Made by a program: the position numbers and the translations under genes
Shown: one piece after another, positions 1-7,124 of the stretch
Position numbering within the stretch: the first letter of the stretch is position 1
Layout of the letters: each line of letters opens with the position of its first letter
From: Phototrophicales bacterium
GTDB taxonomy: Bacteria; Chloroflexota; Anaerolineae; Aggregatilineales; Phototrophicaceae
Direction of reading: 5' to 3'
Length of the DNA: 9,824 nt
NCBI GenBank assembly: GCA_002794515.1
Contig: PGTJ01000074.1
Span: 1-9,824 of the forward strand
Notes under the pieces: generated by a model
The model's input: only the letters and a program-made list of their open reading frames with translations
Told to the model about the DNA's origin: nothing
Databases searched by the model: none

Positions 1-107
1 AAATCGGGAAAAATCCACAAAACATCGAAGACTTGATTCATTCAGGCAAACAAGGTTATAAATTGCTGATGGTTTGGCATCCCAGTAGTCGTGGCGATAA
101 AAAATAA
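1..107 (+). CDS. 3' end of an unidentified gene (partial)
   Basis: An open frame enters from the left edge (codons start at base 3) and ends at TAA 105-107. The visible 34 residues end in HPSSRGDKK and include a short stretch, GYKLLMVWHP, that could be a beta strand. No stop interrupts it, and a terminator-like hairpin lies a few bases past the stop. Codon choice looks like that of the neighbouring genes, but the stretch is too short for a family call. It converges with the SUMF1-like gene on the other strand. It could be a chance open frame, because 35 codons without a stop is not rare. Confidence 0.5.
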   Translation, partial: IGKNPQNIEDLIHSGKQGYKLLMVWHPSSRGDKK

Positions 108-134
108 ATGAGCCGATGGAACAACACCATCGGC
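98..134 (-). terminator. Intrinsic terminator of the SUMF1-like gene
   Basis: GCCGATGG (112-119) and CCATCGGC (127-134) form a perfect 8-bp stem around a 7-base loop. Read on the minus strand, the stem is followed by TCATTTATTTTTT, a good U-rich tail. It lies about 30 bases past the minus-strand stop at 165. On the plus strand the bases after the stem are not T-rich, so it should act mainly for the minus-strand gene. Confidence 0.65.
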
Positions 135-164
135 AAGGCAAAACGGCATAACCAGCAGTCTTAC

Positions 165-1658
165 TCATCCACCTGGTGGTGCAACGGGGATGGCGGTAGG
201 ATTAGGGGCTTGGGTGGGCAAACCCGGTTGCCCAATCACAGGCGGATTAGTCGGTGGCAATTGTGGACCGACATTCGGCGAGCCAACGGTGTTGTTGGTA
301 TTGGTCACAGGGGCGCTGGTGATGGGCGTATAATCTGCCGCACAACGAAATCCTCTATCGAGACTGGTTTCATCGGGACGGAAATGTTGACGATGCACTG
401 TCCGCACAAAGAAGGGGCGCGTATCCCAAGAGCCACCGCGCACAACCCGATCTGTGCCAATAGCAGGACCTTGTGGGTTCACACCACTGGCTTCTGGCAG
501 GCTATAATAATTGGGTCCGTACCAGTCGTTCACCCATTCCGCCACATTGCCCGCCATATTTAATACGCCGAAGGGACTCGCACCAGAGGCGAAACTCCGC
601 ACCTCTAATGCGCCGATCTGACCGGTGTTACGGGTACGAGCGCGTGCGCCATCCCATGTGTTGCCCCAAGGATAAATAAATCCATCGATGCCCGGACCGC
701 GGGCGGCGCGTTCCCATTCGGCTTCGGTGGGCAATCTGCGCCCCAACGCCTGACAATATGCCAATGCCCCATACCACGTCACATTGACAACGGGAAATTC
801 GTTAAATACCGTGCTCACTTCGTAATTTTGACTATCAAATGTCACATAGCTATTGGCATCTTCGGATGTGGTATTCAAACACGGTTGCCCCAAGCATCCA
901 CGCCGATGGCTATTGGGACCCAGATAATTCAAAAAGGTGATATATTGCCGATAGGTGACTTCTGTCGTCTCGATTTGGAACGTACTCACCGTGACAGGAT
1001 GTGGTGGCACAGAATCTTCACCCATCTGCACCGTGCATTGAGCGCCATCGCGTGTGACACATTCTTCAACGGCTTGGCGCACCTCTTGGGCGGTTGTCCC
1101 CATATTGAATGTCCCACCTTCGACAACAACCATCGTCGAAGCCAGCACAGCTAAAGGCTCTGGGATAGTGGTGGTCGGGGTCGATAACGGGGTGTTATTT
1201 TGTGGCACAACTGGCTGACCAACGGTATTATCCCCTGTGGATGAGGTGGGCGATGGCAACGGTTGGTCTGTGACCGATGTCACCGGTTGAAGGGGTTGTT
1301 GTGATGTGGGAGAAGGCAAGGCAACCATCGCCCCTAATGTGTTGGTCGGGGTTGGTTGTGGTTGTGCCATGCGCGTTTGTTCAATGGCGATGGCAACACC
1401 TGCGTTAACAGTCGCTTGTATATCAGGCGTAGGACCTGTGACAACCGCATCGGTCACAACGACTTGTGGTGTGTTGGTGCTGATAGATGCGGTTGTGTTT
1501 GGGTTGGGGTTAATCGTCACCACACCCAAAATCAGTAAAGTCAAGCCGATGATAGTTGGGCAACTAAAACCCAATACACCTCCAATGACAATCCATTGAA
1601 ATGCCGCGCCAGAGCGCCTTCCACTTCCACCGACTTTTCCGTAATTTGCTCGTCCCAT
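165..1658 (-). CDS. Membrane-anchored SUMF1/FGE-fold protein lacking catalytic cysteines
   Basis: This 497-residue protein has a short basic N-terminus and one membrane segment (about 21-48). A Pro/Thr/Ser/Asn-rich linker follows (about 50-170), then a formylglycine-generating-enzyme (FGE-sulfatase, SUMF1) fold (about 176-441) and a Pro-rich tail. Family hallmarks are present: GGTFNMG at the domain start, GRRLPTEAEWERAARG (306-321), YPWGN, NMAGNVAEW (367-375), RGGSW (407-411) and RGFRCA (435-440). True FGE enzymes carry two active-site cysteines shortly after RGGS; here those places appear to be T413 and V418. Sulfatase activation is therefore unlikely, and a ligand-binding, structural or surface role is an inference. 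The domain probably lies outside the membrane. The start is supported by AAGGAG (1666-1671), 7 bases before ATG. The gene seems monocistronic, with its own promoter-like sequence and terminator. Confidence 0.9.
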   Translation of the reverse strand: MGRANYGKVGGSGRRSGAAFQWIVIGGVLGFSCPTIIGLTLLILGVVTINPNPNTTASISTNTPQVVVTDAVVTGPTPDIQATVNAGVAIAIEQTRMAQPQPTPTNTLGAMVALPSPTSQQPLQPVTSVTDQPLPSPTSSTGDNTVGQPVVPQNNTPLSTPTTTIPEPLAVLASTMVVVEGGTFNMGTTAQEVRQAVEECVTRDGAQCTVQMGEDSVPPHPVTVSTFQIETTEVTYRQYITFLNYLGPNSHRRGCLGQPCLNTTSEDANSYVTFDSQNYEVSTVFNEFPVVNVTWYGALAYCQALGRRLPTEAEWERAARGPGIDGFIYPWGNTWDGARARTRNTGQIGALEVRSFASGASPFGVLNMAGNVAEWVNDWYGPNYYSLPEASGVNPQGPAIGTDRVVRGGSWDTRPFFVRTVHRQHFRPDETSLDRGFRCAADYTPITSAPVTNTNNTVGSPNVGPQLPPTNPPVIGQPGLPTQAPNPTAIPVAPPGG

Positions 1659-1687
1659 AAAAATTCTCCTTATGATGATTGGGTATA

Positions 1688-1716
1688 GTTCTAAACCAAA
1701 ATCGTCATAAGTTCAA
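1688..1716 (-). promoter_or_regulatory. Candidate promoter of the SUMF1-like gene
   Basis: On the minus strand TTGAAC (1716-1711) is followed after exactly 17 bases by TAGAAC (1693-1688). Each hexamer matches the sigma-70 consensus at four of six positions. It would start transcription about 20-25 bases before the AAGGAG site of the SUMF1-like gene and lies downstream of the pilin terminator. This is a sequence match only. Confidence 0.4.
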
Positions 1717-1760
1717 GATACATCACCCCAGCGTAGGGCAATAGGCTAAGTATATCAAAT

Positions 1761-1788
1761 AAAAAAACCCCATAAGGGGGGCTTTTTT
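1761..1788 (-). terminator. Intrinsic terminator of the pilin gene
   Basis: Read on the minus strand, AAAAAAG-CCCC pairs with GGGG-TTTTTTT across a short CCTTAT loop. A single unpaired G interrupts the stem, and the U-run continues into ATTT. It sits about 25 bases after the pilin stop codon and separates the pilin gene from the promoter-like site of the SUMF1-like gene. The plus-strand reading also has T-rich sequence after the stem, so it could work in both directions. Confidence 0.8.
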
Positions 1789-1813
1789 ATAAAAAAAACG
1801 GGGTGATAATAGC

Positions 1814-2035
1814 TTAACTCACATTTTGCATGGTGGTAACGATGTTTCTAAAAAGATTTGCTAATGTTGGACCAAAAATCACCAACAATGCCAACGTAGC
1901 CATGCTGACCAACACAAGGATGAGTGCATATTCGACTAACCCTTGCCCTTCTTCTCCTGAATGCGACTCGCCATCGAAGGGATTTATCACATCCAGAGTA
2001 CGGTGTATCCATAGCAACAATGTTTGGAGCATCAT
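1814..2035 (-). CDS. Flp/Fap-family (type IVb) pilin precursor
   Basis: This 73-residue protein has an unusually long leader of about 30 residues, then GQGLVEYALILVLVS, which fits the type IVb prepilin pattern G/XXXXEY. Cleavage by a prepilin peptidase is expected after G30, giving Q31 as the first mature residue, E35 at mature position 5 and Y36 next to it. A hydrophobic helix (about 36-56) follows, and the mature form is only about 43 residues. Such pilins form Flp pili or fibres assembled by Tad machinery; no tad gene is in the window. ATG occurs twice in a row (2035 and 2032). GGAG (2044-2047 region, minus strand) lies about 8 bases before the first. It is a single gene with a strong terminator behind it. 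Confidence 0.88.
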   Translation of the reverse strand: MMLQTLLLWIHRTLDVINPFDGESHSGEEGQGLVEYALILVLVSMATLALLVIFGPTLANLFRNIVTTMQNVS

Positions 2036-2338
2036 AGCCTATTCTCCGAATGATAAATAAATGACTCATGAGAATAAATAACCACGAATGACGACATACA
2101 ACCGTACTTTTTCCCTCAACTATTAAGGTACTATTTTGAGGAAAAAAGCACATCATCACAAAATTGTGGGACTTTTCTCCTAAAAAATAGTGTACCACAT
2201 TTTTTTGGAATGGCGAACTTAATCTTGGAATCTGATAGCAAATTGAGGAAATTGTGAAAATTTCTTATCAACATTATAGCCAATTTGAAGCGTTTTGAAT
2301 TAGAATTGAAGCACACTTAATCAGATAAAGGTCATCTT
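2036..2338. other. AT-rich divergent intergenic region
   Basis: These 303 bases separate the minus-strand pilin gene from the plus-strand GNAT gene and must hold both promoters. An imperfect inverted repeat joins TTTTTCCCTCAA (2108-2119) with TTGAGGAAAAA (2136-2146), with one unpaired C and a 16-base loop. The loop contains ACTATT/CTATT repeats. TTGAGGAAA recurs directly at 2243-2251. The arms end in A-runs on both strands, so this does not look like a terminator; an operator is possible. CTCATGAG near 2065-2072 is a short perfect palindrome in front of the pilin gene. I see no convincing gene here. Confidence 0.5.
2252..2280 (+). promoter_or_regulatory. Weak candidate promoter of the GNAT-ADH operon
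   Basis: TTGTGA (2252-2257) and TATAGC (2275-2280) are 17 bases apart. This would give a leader of about 50 bases before the GTG start at 2339. Both boxes match consensus only partly, and in such AT-rich sequence a chance match is quite possible. Confidence 0.25.
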
Positions 2339-3343
2339 GTGAATTCGATACGTTCCATTGATACTCTGCACACACATGGTTATATGCGTCGTATCAATCT
2401 GCAAACCGATTTGGCGCAATTGGCAGATTTAATCGAATTGGTCTTTTCTAGCACGATGGACAGCAGTGGACGCGCCGCCCTGCGCGAAATGCGTGCCATG
2501 AGCCGTTTGGGCGCGGGTGTGCGGATGCTATCGCATCTCAACGAAGCAACGGCAGGCGTACATTTGGGATTTGTCTGGATGGTCGGCGATCGATTGGTGG
2601 GTAATGTCTCGATTTACCCTGCCAATTATCCACCATCACTCGGCAAGACATGGATTGTCGCCAATGTTGGCGTGCATCCCGATTTTCAGGGGCGTGGAAT
2701 CGCCAAACAATTAATGCGAGCCAGCATAGAACTCATCCAACAAAAAGAGGGCAAACGGGCAATTTTGCAGGTCGATGCCGATAACGCGGTCGCTATCCAC
2801 CTCTATCAATCGCTTGGCTTTGTCGAAGAACGCACATGGCTCAATTGGAAACGTCCACCATCCACCCGCTTACCCGATGCGGCGCGAATAGAGGGGGTAT
2901 ATATCCGTCATCCGCGCCGTTCTGAATGGCATGACGAATGGATTTTGGCACAACATTTGCGTGCCAATGGCGGTTTAGGCTGGTTACGTCCCTTGCATCC
3001 AACGTTATTCAAACAATCATGGTGGCGTACAGGGCTGAATTGGCTCAACTTTCGGGGGATAGAACGATTGGTAATCCGCGCCGATGATGACCAATCGCTC
3101 TTGGCGAGCGCATGGATAGAAACCAGCCTGACCAGTGCTAATAAACTTACCCTGCTTATCTCAGAACACAATCATGCACAAAACACCCAAGCCTTGCTCC
3201 AGACGATTATTCGGCGGTTTGGCAACAACACACTTATGCTCGAACATCCTGTCGATGATGCGCTCACCAATACATGGCTCGATTATTATGGATTCACGCG
3301 CAAGCGCACGGTGATGCACATGACATGGGAAAGTCATTCATGA
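2339..3343 (+). CDS. Tandem GNAT-family N-acetyltransferase
   Basis: This 334-residue protein likely transfers an acetyl group from acetyl-CoA to an amine; the acceptor cannot be read from sequence. The first GNAT domain (about 17-170) has the acetyl-CoA loop in motif A, VGVHPDFQGRGIA (110-122, Q-x-x-G-x-A), and a motif B with N149, Y156 and GF (160-161). The second half (about 186-334) ends in a GNAT-like pattern (YYGFTRKRTVMHM) but lacks the Q-x-x-G-x-G/A loop, so it is probably a degenerate second domain. The GTG start at 2339 has AAAGG (2327-2331) 7 bases before it. An ATG at 2384 (residue 16) sits nearer the domain edge and is a possible alternative. The dehydrogenase gene starts 12 bases after its stop, so the two are probably one transcript. 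Confidence 0.85.
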   Translation: MNSIRSIDTLHTHGYMRRINLQTDLAQLADLIELVFSSTMDSSGRAALREMRAMSRLGAGVRMLSHLNEATAGVHLGFVWMVGDRLVGNVSIYPANYPPSLGKTWIVANVGVHPDFQGRGIAKQLMRASIELIQQKEGKRAILQVDADNAVAIHLYQSLGFVEERTWLNWKRPPSTRLPDAARIEGVYIRHPRRSEWHDEWILAQHLRANGGLGWLRPLHPTLFKQSWWRTGLNWLNFRGIERLVIRADDDQSLLASAWIETSLTSANKLTLLISEHNHAQNTQALLQTIIRRFGNNTLMLEHPVDDALTNTWLDYYGFTRKRTVMHMTWESHS

Positions 3344-3355
3344 AGGAGATCAATC

Positions 3356-4360
3356 ATGCCCTATCATGCTTATGCAGGACATCAAGCACATCAACCACTA
3401 GAACCATTCGCTTATGACCCACCCCCACTCGGCGAATATGATGTGGAGATCAAAATCTCGCATTGTGGCATTTGCCATAGCGATATTCACATCCTCGATG
3501 GTGATTGGGGAGATAACTTTCCGTATGTGGCGGGGCATGAAATCATCGGCACAGTTACCCAACGCGGGGCATTGGTCACACATTTGCAAATTGGTGAGCG
3601 AGTCGGTGTGGGGTGGCAATCGGGCAGTTGTATGACTTGTGAGTGGTGTGTACGTGGCGAAACGAATGTGTGTCGACATATGATCGCCACCTGCCAAGAC
3701 CGTTTTGGTGGCTTTGCCGATTTCATCCGCACCGATAGCCGCTATGCCTTCCCCATCCCCGAAAAATTGACATCGGAGAATGCCGCGCCGTTGCTCTGTG
3801 CGGGCATCACCGTGTATTCACCATTGGCGACATTCGGTGTGCGCTCGTCTGACCGTGTGGGTGTGATTGGCATTGGTGGATTAGGGCATTTGGGCATACA
3901 ATTCGCCCATAAAATGGGATGTGAGGTGACAGCATTCTCCACATCTCCCGATAAAGAGGCAGAAGCCAAGTCGTTTGGTGCAACGCGGTTTATCCATAGC
4001 AAAGATAACGACCAGCTCAGAGCGGGACGTAATTCGTTAGATTTTATCTTGTGTACGGTGAATGTGAATTTAGATTGGCGGGCATATCTGCGTCTATTAC
4101 GTCCCAACGGGCAACTGTGCATCGTGGGCGCAATCCCCGATGATATGATGATACCCGCAGGGGCATTAATTAGCGGGCAAAAATCGATACGGGGCGGGTC
4201 TATCGGCAGTCGTGCCACCATGACCGAGATGCTGGCATTTGCGGCACATCATGGTGTGGTGGCACAAACCGAGACCATGCCCATGCACAAGGTGAATGAA
4301 GCCCTTCAAAAAGTACGCGATAACAAAGCGCGGTATCGGATGGTGCTGGTCAATGATTAA
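3356..4360 (+). CDS. Zinc-dependent alcohol dehydrogenase, cinnamyl-alcohol dehydrogenase type
   Basis: This 334-residue medium-chain dehydrogenase likely interconverts an aldehyde and a primary alcohol with NADP(H) in the cytoplasm. Catalytic zinc ligands are expected at C37 (in HCGICHSD), H61 (in GHE) and C148. The structural-zinc cysteines C92, C95, C98 and C106 are all present. The Rossmann loop is GIGGLGHLG (172-180), and the STS after the second strand (195-197) fits NADP(H) binding as in the CAD/YahK-like group. Length and order match full-length family members. AAGGAG (3342-3347) lies 8 bases before ATG and overlaps the stop of the GNAT gene, which supports co-transcription. Its stop overlaps that of the convergent ATPase gene, so no stand-alone terminator fits between them. 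The physiological substrate is unknown; detoxification of reactive aldehydes is one possibility. Confidence 0.93.
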   Translation: MPYHAYAGHQAHQPLEPFAYDPPPLGEYDVEIKISHCGICHSDIHILDGDWGDNFPYVAGHEIIGTVTQRGALVTHLQIGERVGVGWQSGSCMTCEWCVRGETNVCRHMIATCQDRFGGFADFIRTDSRYAFPIPEKLTSENAAPLLCAGITVYSPLATFGVRSSDRVGVIGIGGLGHLGIQFAHKMGCEVTAFSTSPDKEAEAKSFGATRFIHSKDNDQLRAGRNSLDFILCTVNVNLDWRAYLRLLRPNGQLCIVGAIPDDMMIPAGALISGQKSIRGGSIGSRATMTEMLAFAAHHGVVAQTETMPMHKVNEALQKVRDNKARYRMVLVND

Positions 4361-5379
4361 TCGGGATACGCCCATACCGCATATGGCACATGCAAGCCAA
4401 TAACCGCATCTTGTACATATACGGTATGCGAGTCGATGCGGATAACCAGCGATGTGCCATCTTCGAGTATCACACCGAGTCGTTGGTCATGTCCATAAAA
4501 TTCAGACCATACCACGCGGGCAGGTGTCCCATGTGGAGCGATGTGTATCGCTTCTGGTCGGATGAGCAGAGACACTGCGCCATGCGCCTCTTGTAACAAG
4601 GCGATATCCCCTAATGCCGATTGTGCCGTCATGCCCCGTGCAACGGCAGGGACAAAATTGGCTTCACCAACAAATTGCGCCACATCACGGTTTGCGGGAC
4701 GGCTATAAATTTCATGCGGTGTGCCAAATTGCAAAATACGCCCTTCGCGCATCATCGCCACCTTATCGGCAAGACTGAGTGCTTCTTCTTGGTCATGGGT
4801 GACGAAAATGCTGGTGACATTCGCCTCGCGCAAAATGGCGCGCACTTCTGCCCGTACTTGGGCGCGTAAGGCGGCATCGAGATTAGAAAATGGCTCATCC
4901 AAGAGCAAAATACTGGGTTGTGGCGCGAGCGCACGGGCTAATGCCACCCGTTGTTGCTGACCACCCGATAACTGATGCGGCATCCGCTTTTCCATACCCT
5001 CTAAGCCCACCACGCGCAACATCTCTGCCACACGGGCTTGTTTATCGCCATGATATTGCCGAAGACCAAAAGCGATATTGGCAGATACATTCAAATGTGG
5101 AAACAAGGCATAATCCTGAAATACCATGCCCACACGCCGATTTTCGGGCTGAATCCAATCACCCCCGCCCGATACACGCCGTTCACCGAGCCAAATTTCG
5201 CCATCATCGGGTGTTTCTAAACCCGCTATCAAGCGCAATGTAGTCGTTTTGCCACATCCGCTCGCGCCTAATAAGGCTAAAATGTCGCCACTGCCCAATT
5301 CAAATGACACATCATCAACTGCATATAATGCGCCATATCGCTTGATTAATCCTTGTACCCTAAGTGCGGATTGCACCAT
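4357..5379 (-). CDS. ABC transporter ATP-binding protein, ferric-iron type (FbpC-like)
   Basis: This protein hydrolyses ATP to drive the importer encoded just upstream. All nucleotide-binding motifs are intact (numbers from the ATG at 5379): Walker A GASGCGKTT (38-46), Q-loop Q88, signature LSGGQ (137-141), Walker B ILLLDEP (157-163), D-loop SNLD and switch H195. A C-terminal TOBE-like domain (about 265-340) includes LLIRPEAI, as in the FbpC/PotA group. I chose ATG at 5379 because AGGTG (5393-5389) lies 9 bases before it. A GTG at 5391 would add four residues but has no visible ribosome site. The start lies inside the end of the permease gene (about 20-base overlap), which points to translational coupling. 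Iron as substrate is inferred from the binding protein; the ATPase alone does not distinguish iron, thiamine, sulfate or polyamines. Confidence 0.93.
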   Translation of the reverse strand: MVQSALRVQGLIKRYGALYAVDDVSFELGSGDILALLGASGCGKTTTLRLIAGLETPDDGEIWLGERRVSGGGDWIQPENRRVGMVFQDYALFPHLNVSANIAFGLRQYHGDKQARVAEMLRVVGLEGMEKRMPHQLSGGQQQRVALARALAPQPSILLLDEPFSNLDAALRAQVRAEVRAILREANVTSIFVTHDQEEALSLADKVAMMREGRILQFGTPHEIYSRPANRDVAQFVGEANFVPAVARGMTAQSALGDIALLQEAHGAVSLLIRPEAIHIAPHGTPARVVWSEFYGHDQRLGVILEDGTSLVIRIDSHTVYVQDAVIGLHVPYAVWAYPD

Positions 5380-7060
5380 TACCACGATCACCTAATTTCA
5401 TCAATAAAAAGACAGGGATTAATCCTACCACCAAAATGGTCAATGCGGGAATAGCGGCGGCTTGCCAAAATGACTCGGCGGCGAGGTAATATGTCCATAG
5501 CGCCAGCGTATCCGTGCCGAAGGGGCGCAACAATAAGGTGACGGGCAATTCTTTCATCACATCTACAAAGACCAAAATCGCGCCAGCCAACACCCCCGTG
5601 CTGACCAGTGGCAAATGCACGCGGAATAGCACCCGCCGTGTGCGTGCGCCTAATGTGCGGGCGGCGTGTTCCATATTTGGGGTGACTTTTTCGAGGCTAG
5701 ATTCGATACTATTGAAGCCAACCGCCATATACCGCACCAAATAAGCATAAATCAAGATGGTGATTGTGCCTGTGAGCAACAAACTGCGGTCGGTACGTCC
5801 TAACGACTCGGCGAAATCGGTGACGGCATGGTCTATGGGAGAGAGGAATAACAACACGCCAGCCGCCACAACCGCCCCTGGCATGGCATATCCCAATGTC
5901 GCCAAACGGGCGATGATGCGCGGAATGCGCCGTTTGGTCGTGGACGATGTGCGACGAACACCATGCGCCACCACCAATGCAAATAAGATGATGACACCCG
6001 CCGATATGCCCGCCAACGATAAACTCGTGCCGACATAATTGCCATACACATCGCGCCATGCGCCAATGGTCGATTTATCCATCTCGCTGATGCCCCACCC
6101 CACCAATTGCGCTACTGGCAAGATGAAAGCAATCGCCAACAACAACCAACATGCCCCACTGGCGAACAAGTTGCCCCATCCTTTTAATGGCACACGGGGC
6201 AAAACACGCCCATGCCCACCCTGTTGATAGTAGCGGGCGCGTCCACGCAATAAACGCTCTAGGGCGATGAACGCCAACGCCACAAAGAATAATAACGCCG
6301 CCAGTTCGGTGGCTGTTTGGCGGTCATAGCGCAATTCCCACACGCGCACAATGCCTTCGCTGAGCGTGGAATATCCAAAAAAGCGCACAGTGCCATAATC
6401 GGTCATGGCTTCCATCATGGCTAACATCACACCCGCCACGATAGACGGTCGCGCCAATGGCAATACCAACCGCAAAAATGCCCGTGTACGGCTATATCCC
6501 ATCATCCGCGCCGCTTCTACTGTTAAGGCGGCTTGTTCCCGAAAGGCGGCACGCGCCAATAAATATACATATGGATACAAGACCAATGTCAAGACGAGTA
6601 TCGCCCCAAATGCCGAACGAATTTCTGGAAACCATGCGTCTTTGCCAAACCATGCCCGCCATTGGGTGTAGATGGGTCCGGCATAATCGAAAGTCGCCAT
6701 GAACACAAATCCCATGACATAGGCAGGTAACGCCAATGGCAAGAGCAGTAACCGTTCAAACCACGCCCGTCCCCAAAATTGATAGGCGGTCACAAGCCAG
6801 GCAAATCCCACGCCGATGATGAGCGTCCCTATGCCAACACCCGCCATCAACACGAAGGTATTGATGAGCATGGTGGGCAGTGTCGTCGCCCATAATTTTT
6901 GCCATAAGGCGATGGTGGGATTAAAAATATTGACCACCAAGCCGATAAGGGGCAATACAATGAGGAGCGCAATCAACAACGGTAGAATCAACGATTTCCA
7001 ACGCGGGATGGTTGGAACGCTGAGTGCAAAATAAGGTTTGGTGAAAGAAATACTGCTCAT
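5360..7060 (-). CDS. Ferric-iron ABC transporter permease, fused double-domain (FbpB-like)
   Basis: This is the inner-membrane channel of the importer, with two permease modules in one chain of 566 residues, as in FbpB/AfuB-type iron permeases. About twelve membrane segments can be drawn, six per module, separated by a basic linker (about 270-298) rich in Arg and Gly. Each module carries an EAA coupling loop that contacts the ATPase: EAARMMGYSRTRAFLRLVLP (182-201) and EHAARTLGARTRRVLFRVHLP without its first residue (465-484). I chose ATG at 7060 because AGGAAA (7072-7067) lies 6 bases before it. A GTG at 7108 would add 16 residues, but it has no ribosome site and falls at the foot of a stem-loop. 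The gene follows the binding-protein gene by 64 bases and overlaps the ATPase gene. Confidence 0.93.
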   Translation of the reverse strand: MSSISFTKPYFALSVPTIPRWKSLILPLLIALLIVLPLIGLVVNIFNPTIALWQKLWATTLPTMLINTFVLMAGVGIGTLIIGVGFAWLVTAYQFWGRAWFERLLLLPLALPAYVMGFVFMATFDYAGPIYTQWRAWFGKDAWFPEIRSAFGAILVLTLVLYPYVYLLARAAFREQAALTVEAARMMGYSRTRAFLRLVLPLARPSIVAGVMLAMMEAMTDYGTVRFFGYSTLSEGIVRVWELRYDRQTATELAALLFFVALAFIALERLLRGRARYYQQGGHGRVLPRVPLKGWGNLFASGACWLLLAIAFILPVAQLVGWGISEMDKSTIGAWRDVYGNYVGTSLSLAGISAGVIILFALVVAHGVRRTSSTTKRRIPRIIARLATLGYAMPGAVVAAGVLLFLSPIDHAVTDFAESLGRTDRSLLLTGTITILIYAYLVRYMAVGFNSIESSLEKVTPNMEHAARTLGARTRRVLFRVHLPLVSTGVLAGAILVFVDVMKELPVTLLLRPFGTDTLALWTYYLAAESFWQAAAIPALTILVVGLIPVFLLMKLGDRGNGAIRT

Positions 7061-7083
7061 GGCGGGTTTCCTATAAATCAACA

Positions 7084-7107
7084 TGGACGGGATGATATAC
7101 CCGTCCA
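7084..7107 (-). other. Intercistronic stem-loop between binding protein and permease genes
   Basis: TGGACGGG (7084-7091) and CCCGTCCA (7100-7107) form a perfect 8-bp stem around an 8-base loop. It begins 17 bases after the binding-protein stop and ends before the permease ribosome site. On the minus strand it is followed by TGTTGATTTATAGG, which is not a full U-tract. Partial termination, or protection of the upstream message from 3' decay, would allow more binding protein than permease to be made, a common pattern in ABC import operons. The structure is seen; the role is inferred. Confidence 0.6.
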
Positions 7108-7124
7108 CTATATATGAATGGTGT

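Noticed and set aside
828..1154. Open frame of about 108 codons on the plus strand inside the SUMF1-like gene
   Set aside because: It lies wholly opposite a well-supported gene, has no ribosome site or recognisable domain, and its composition looks like the complement of that gene.
2108..2147. Inverted repeat upstream of the pilin read as a terminator
   Set aside because: On both strands the 3' arm ends in A-runs rather than a U-tract, so intrinsic termination is not expected.
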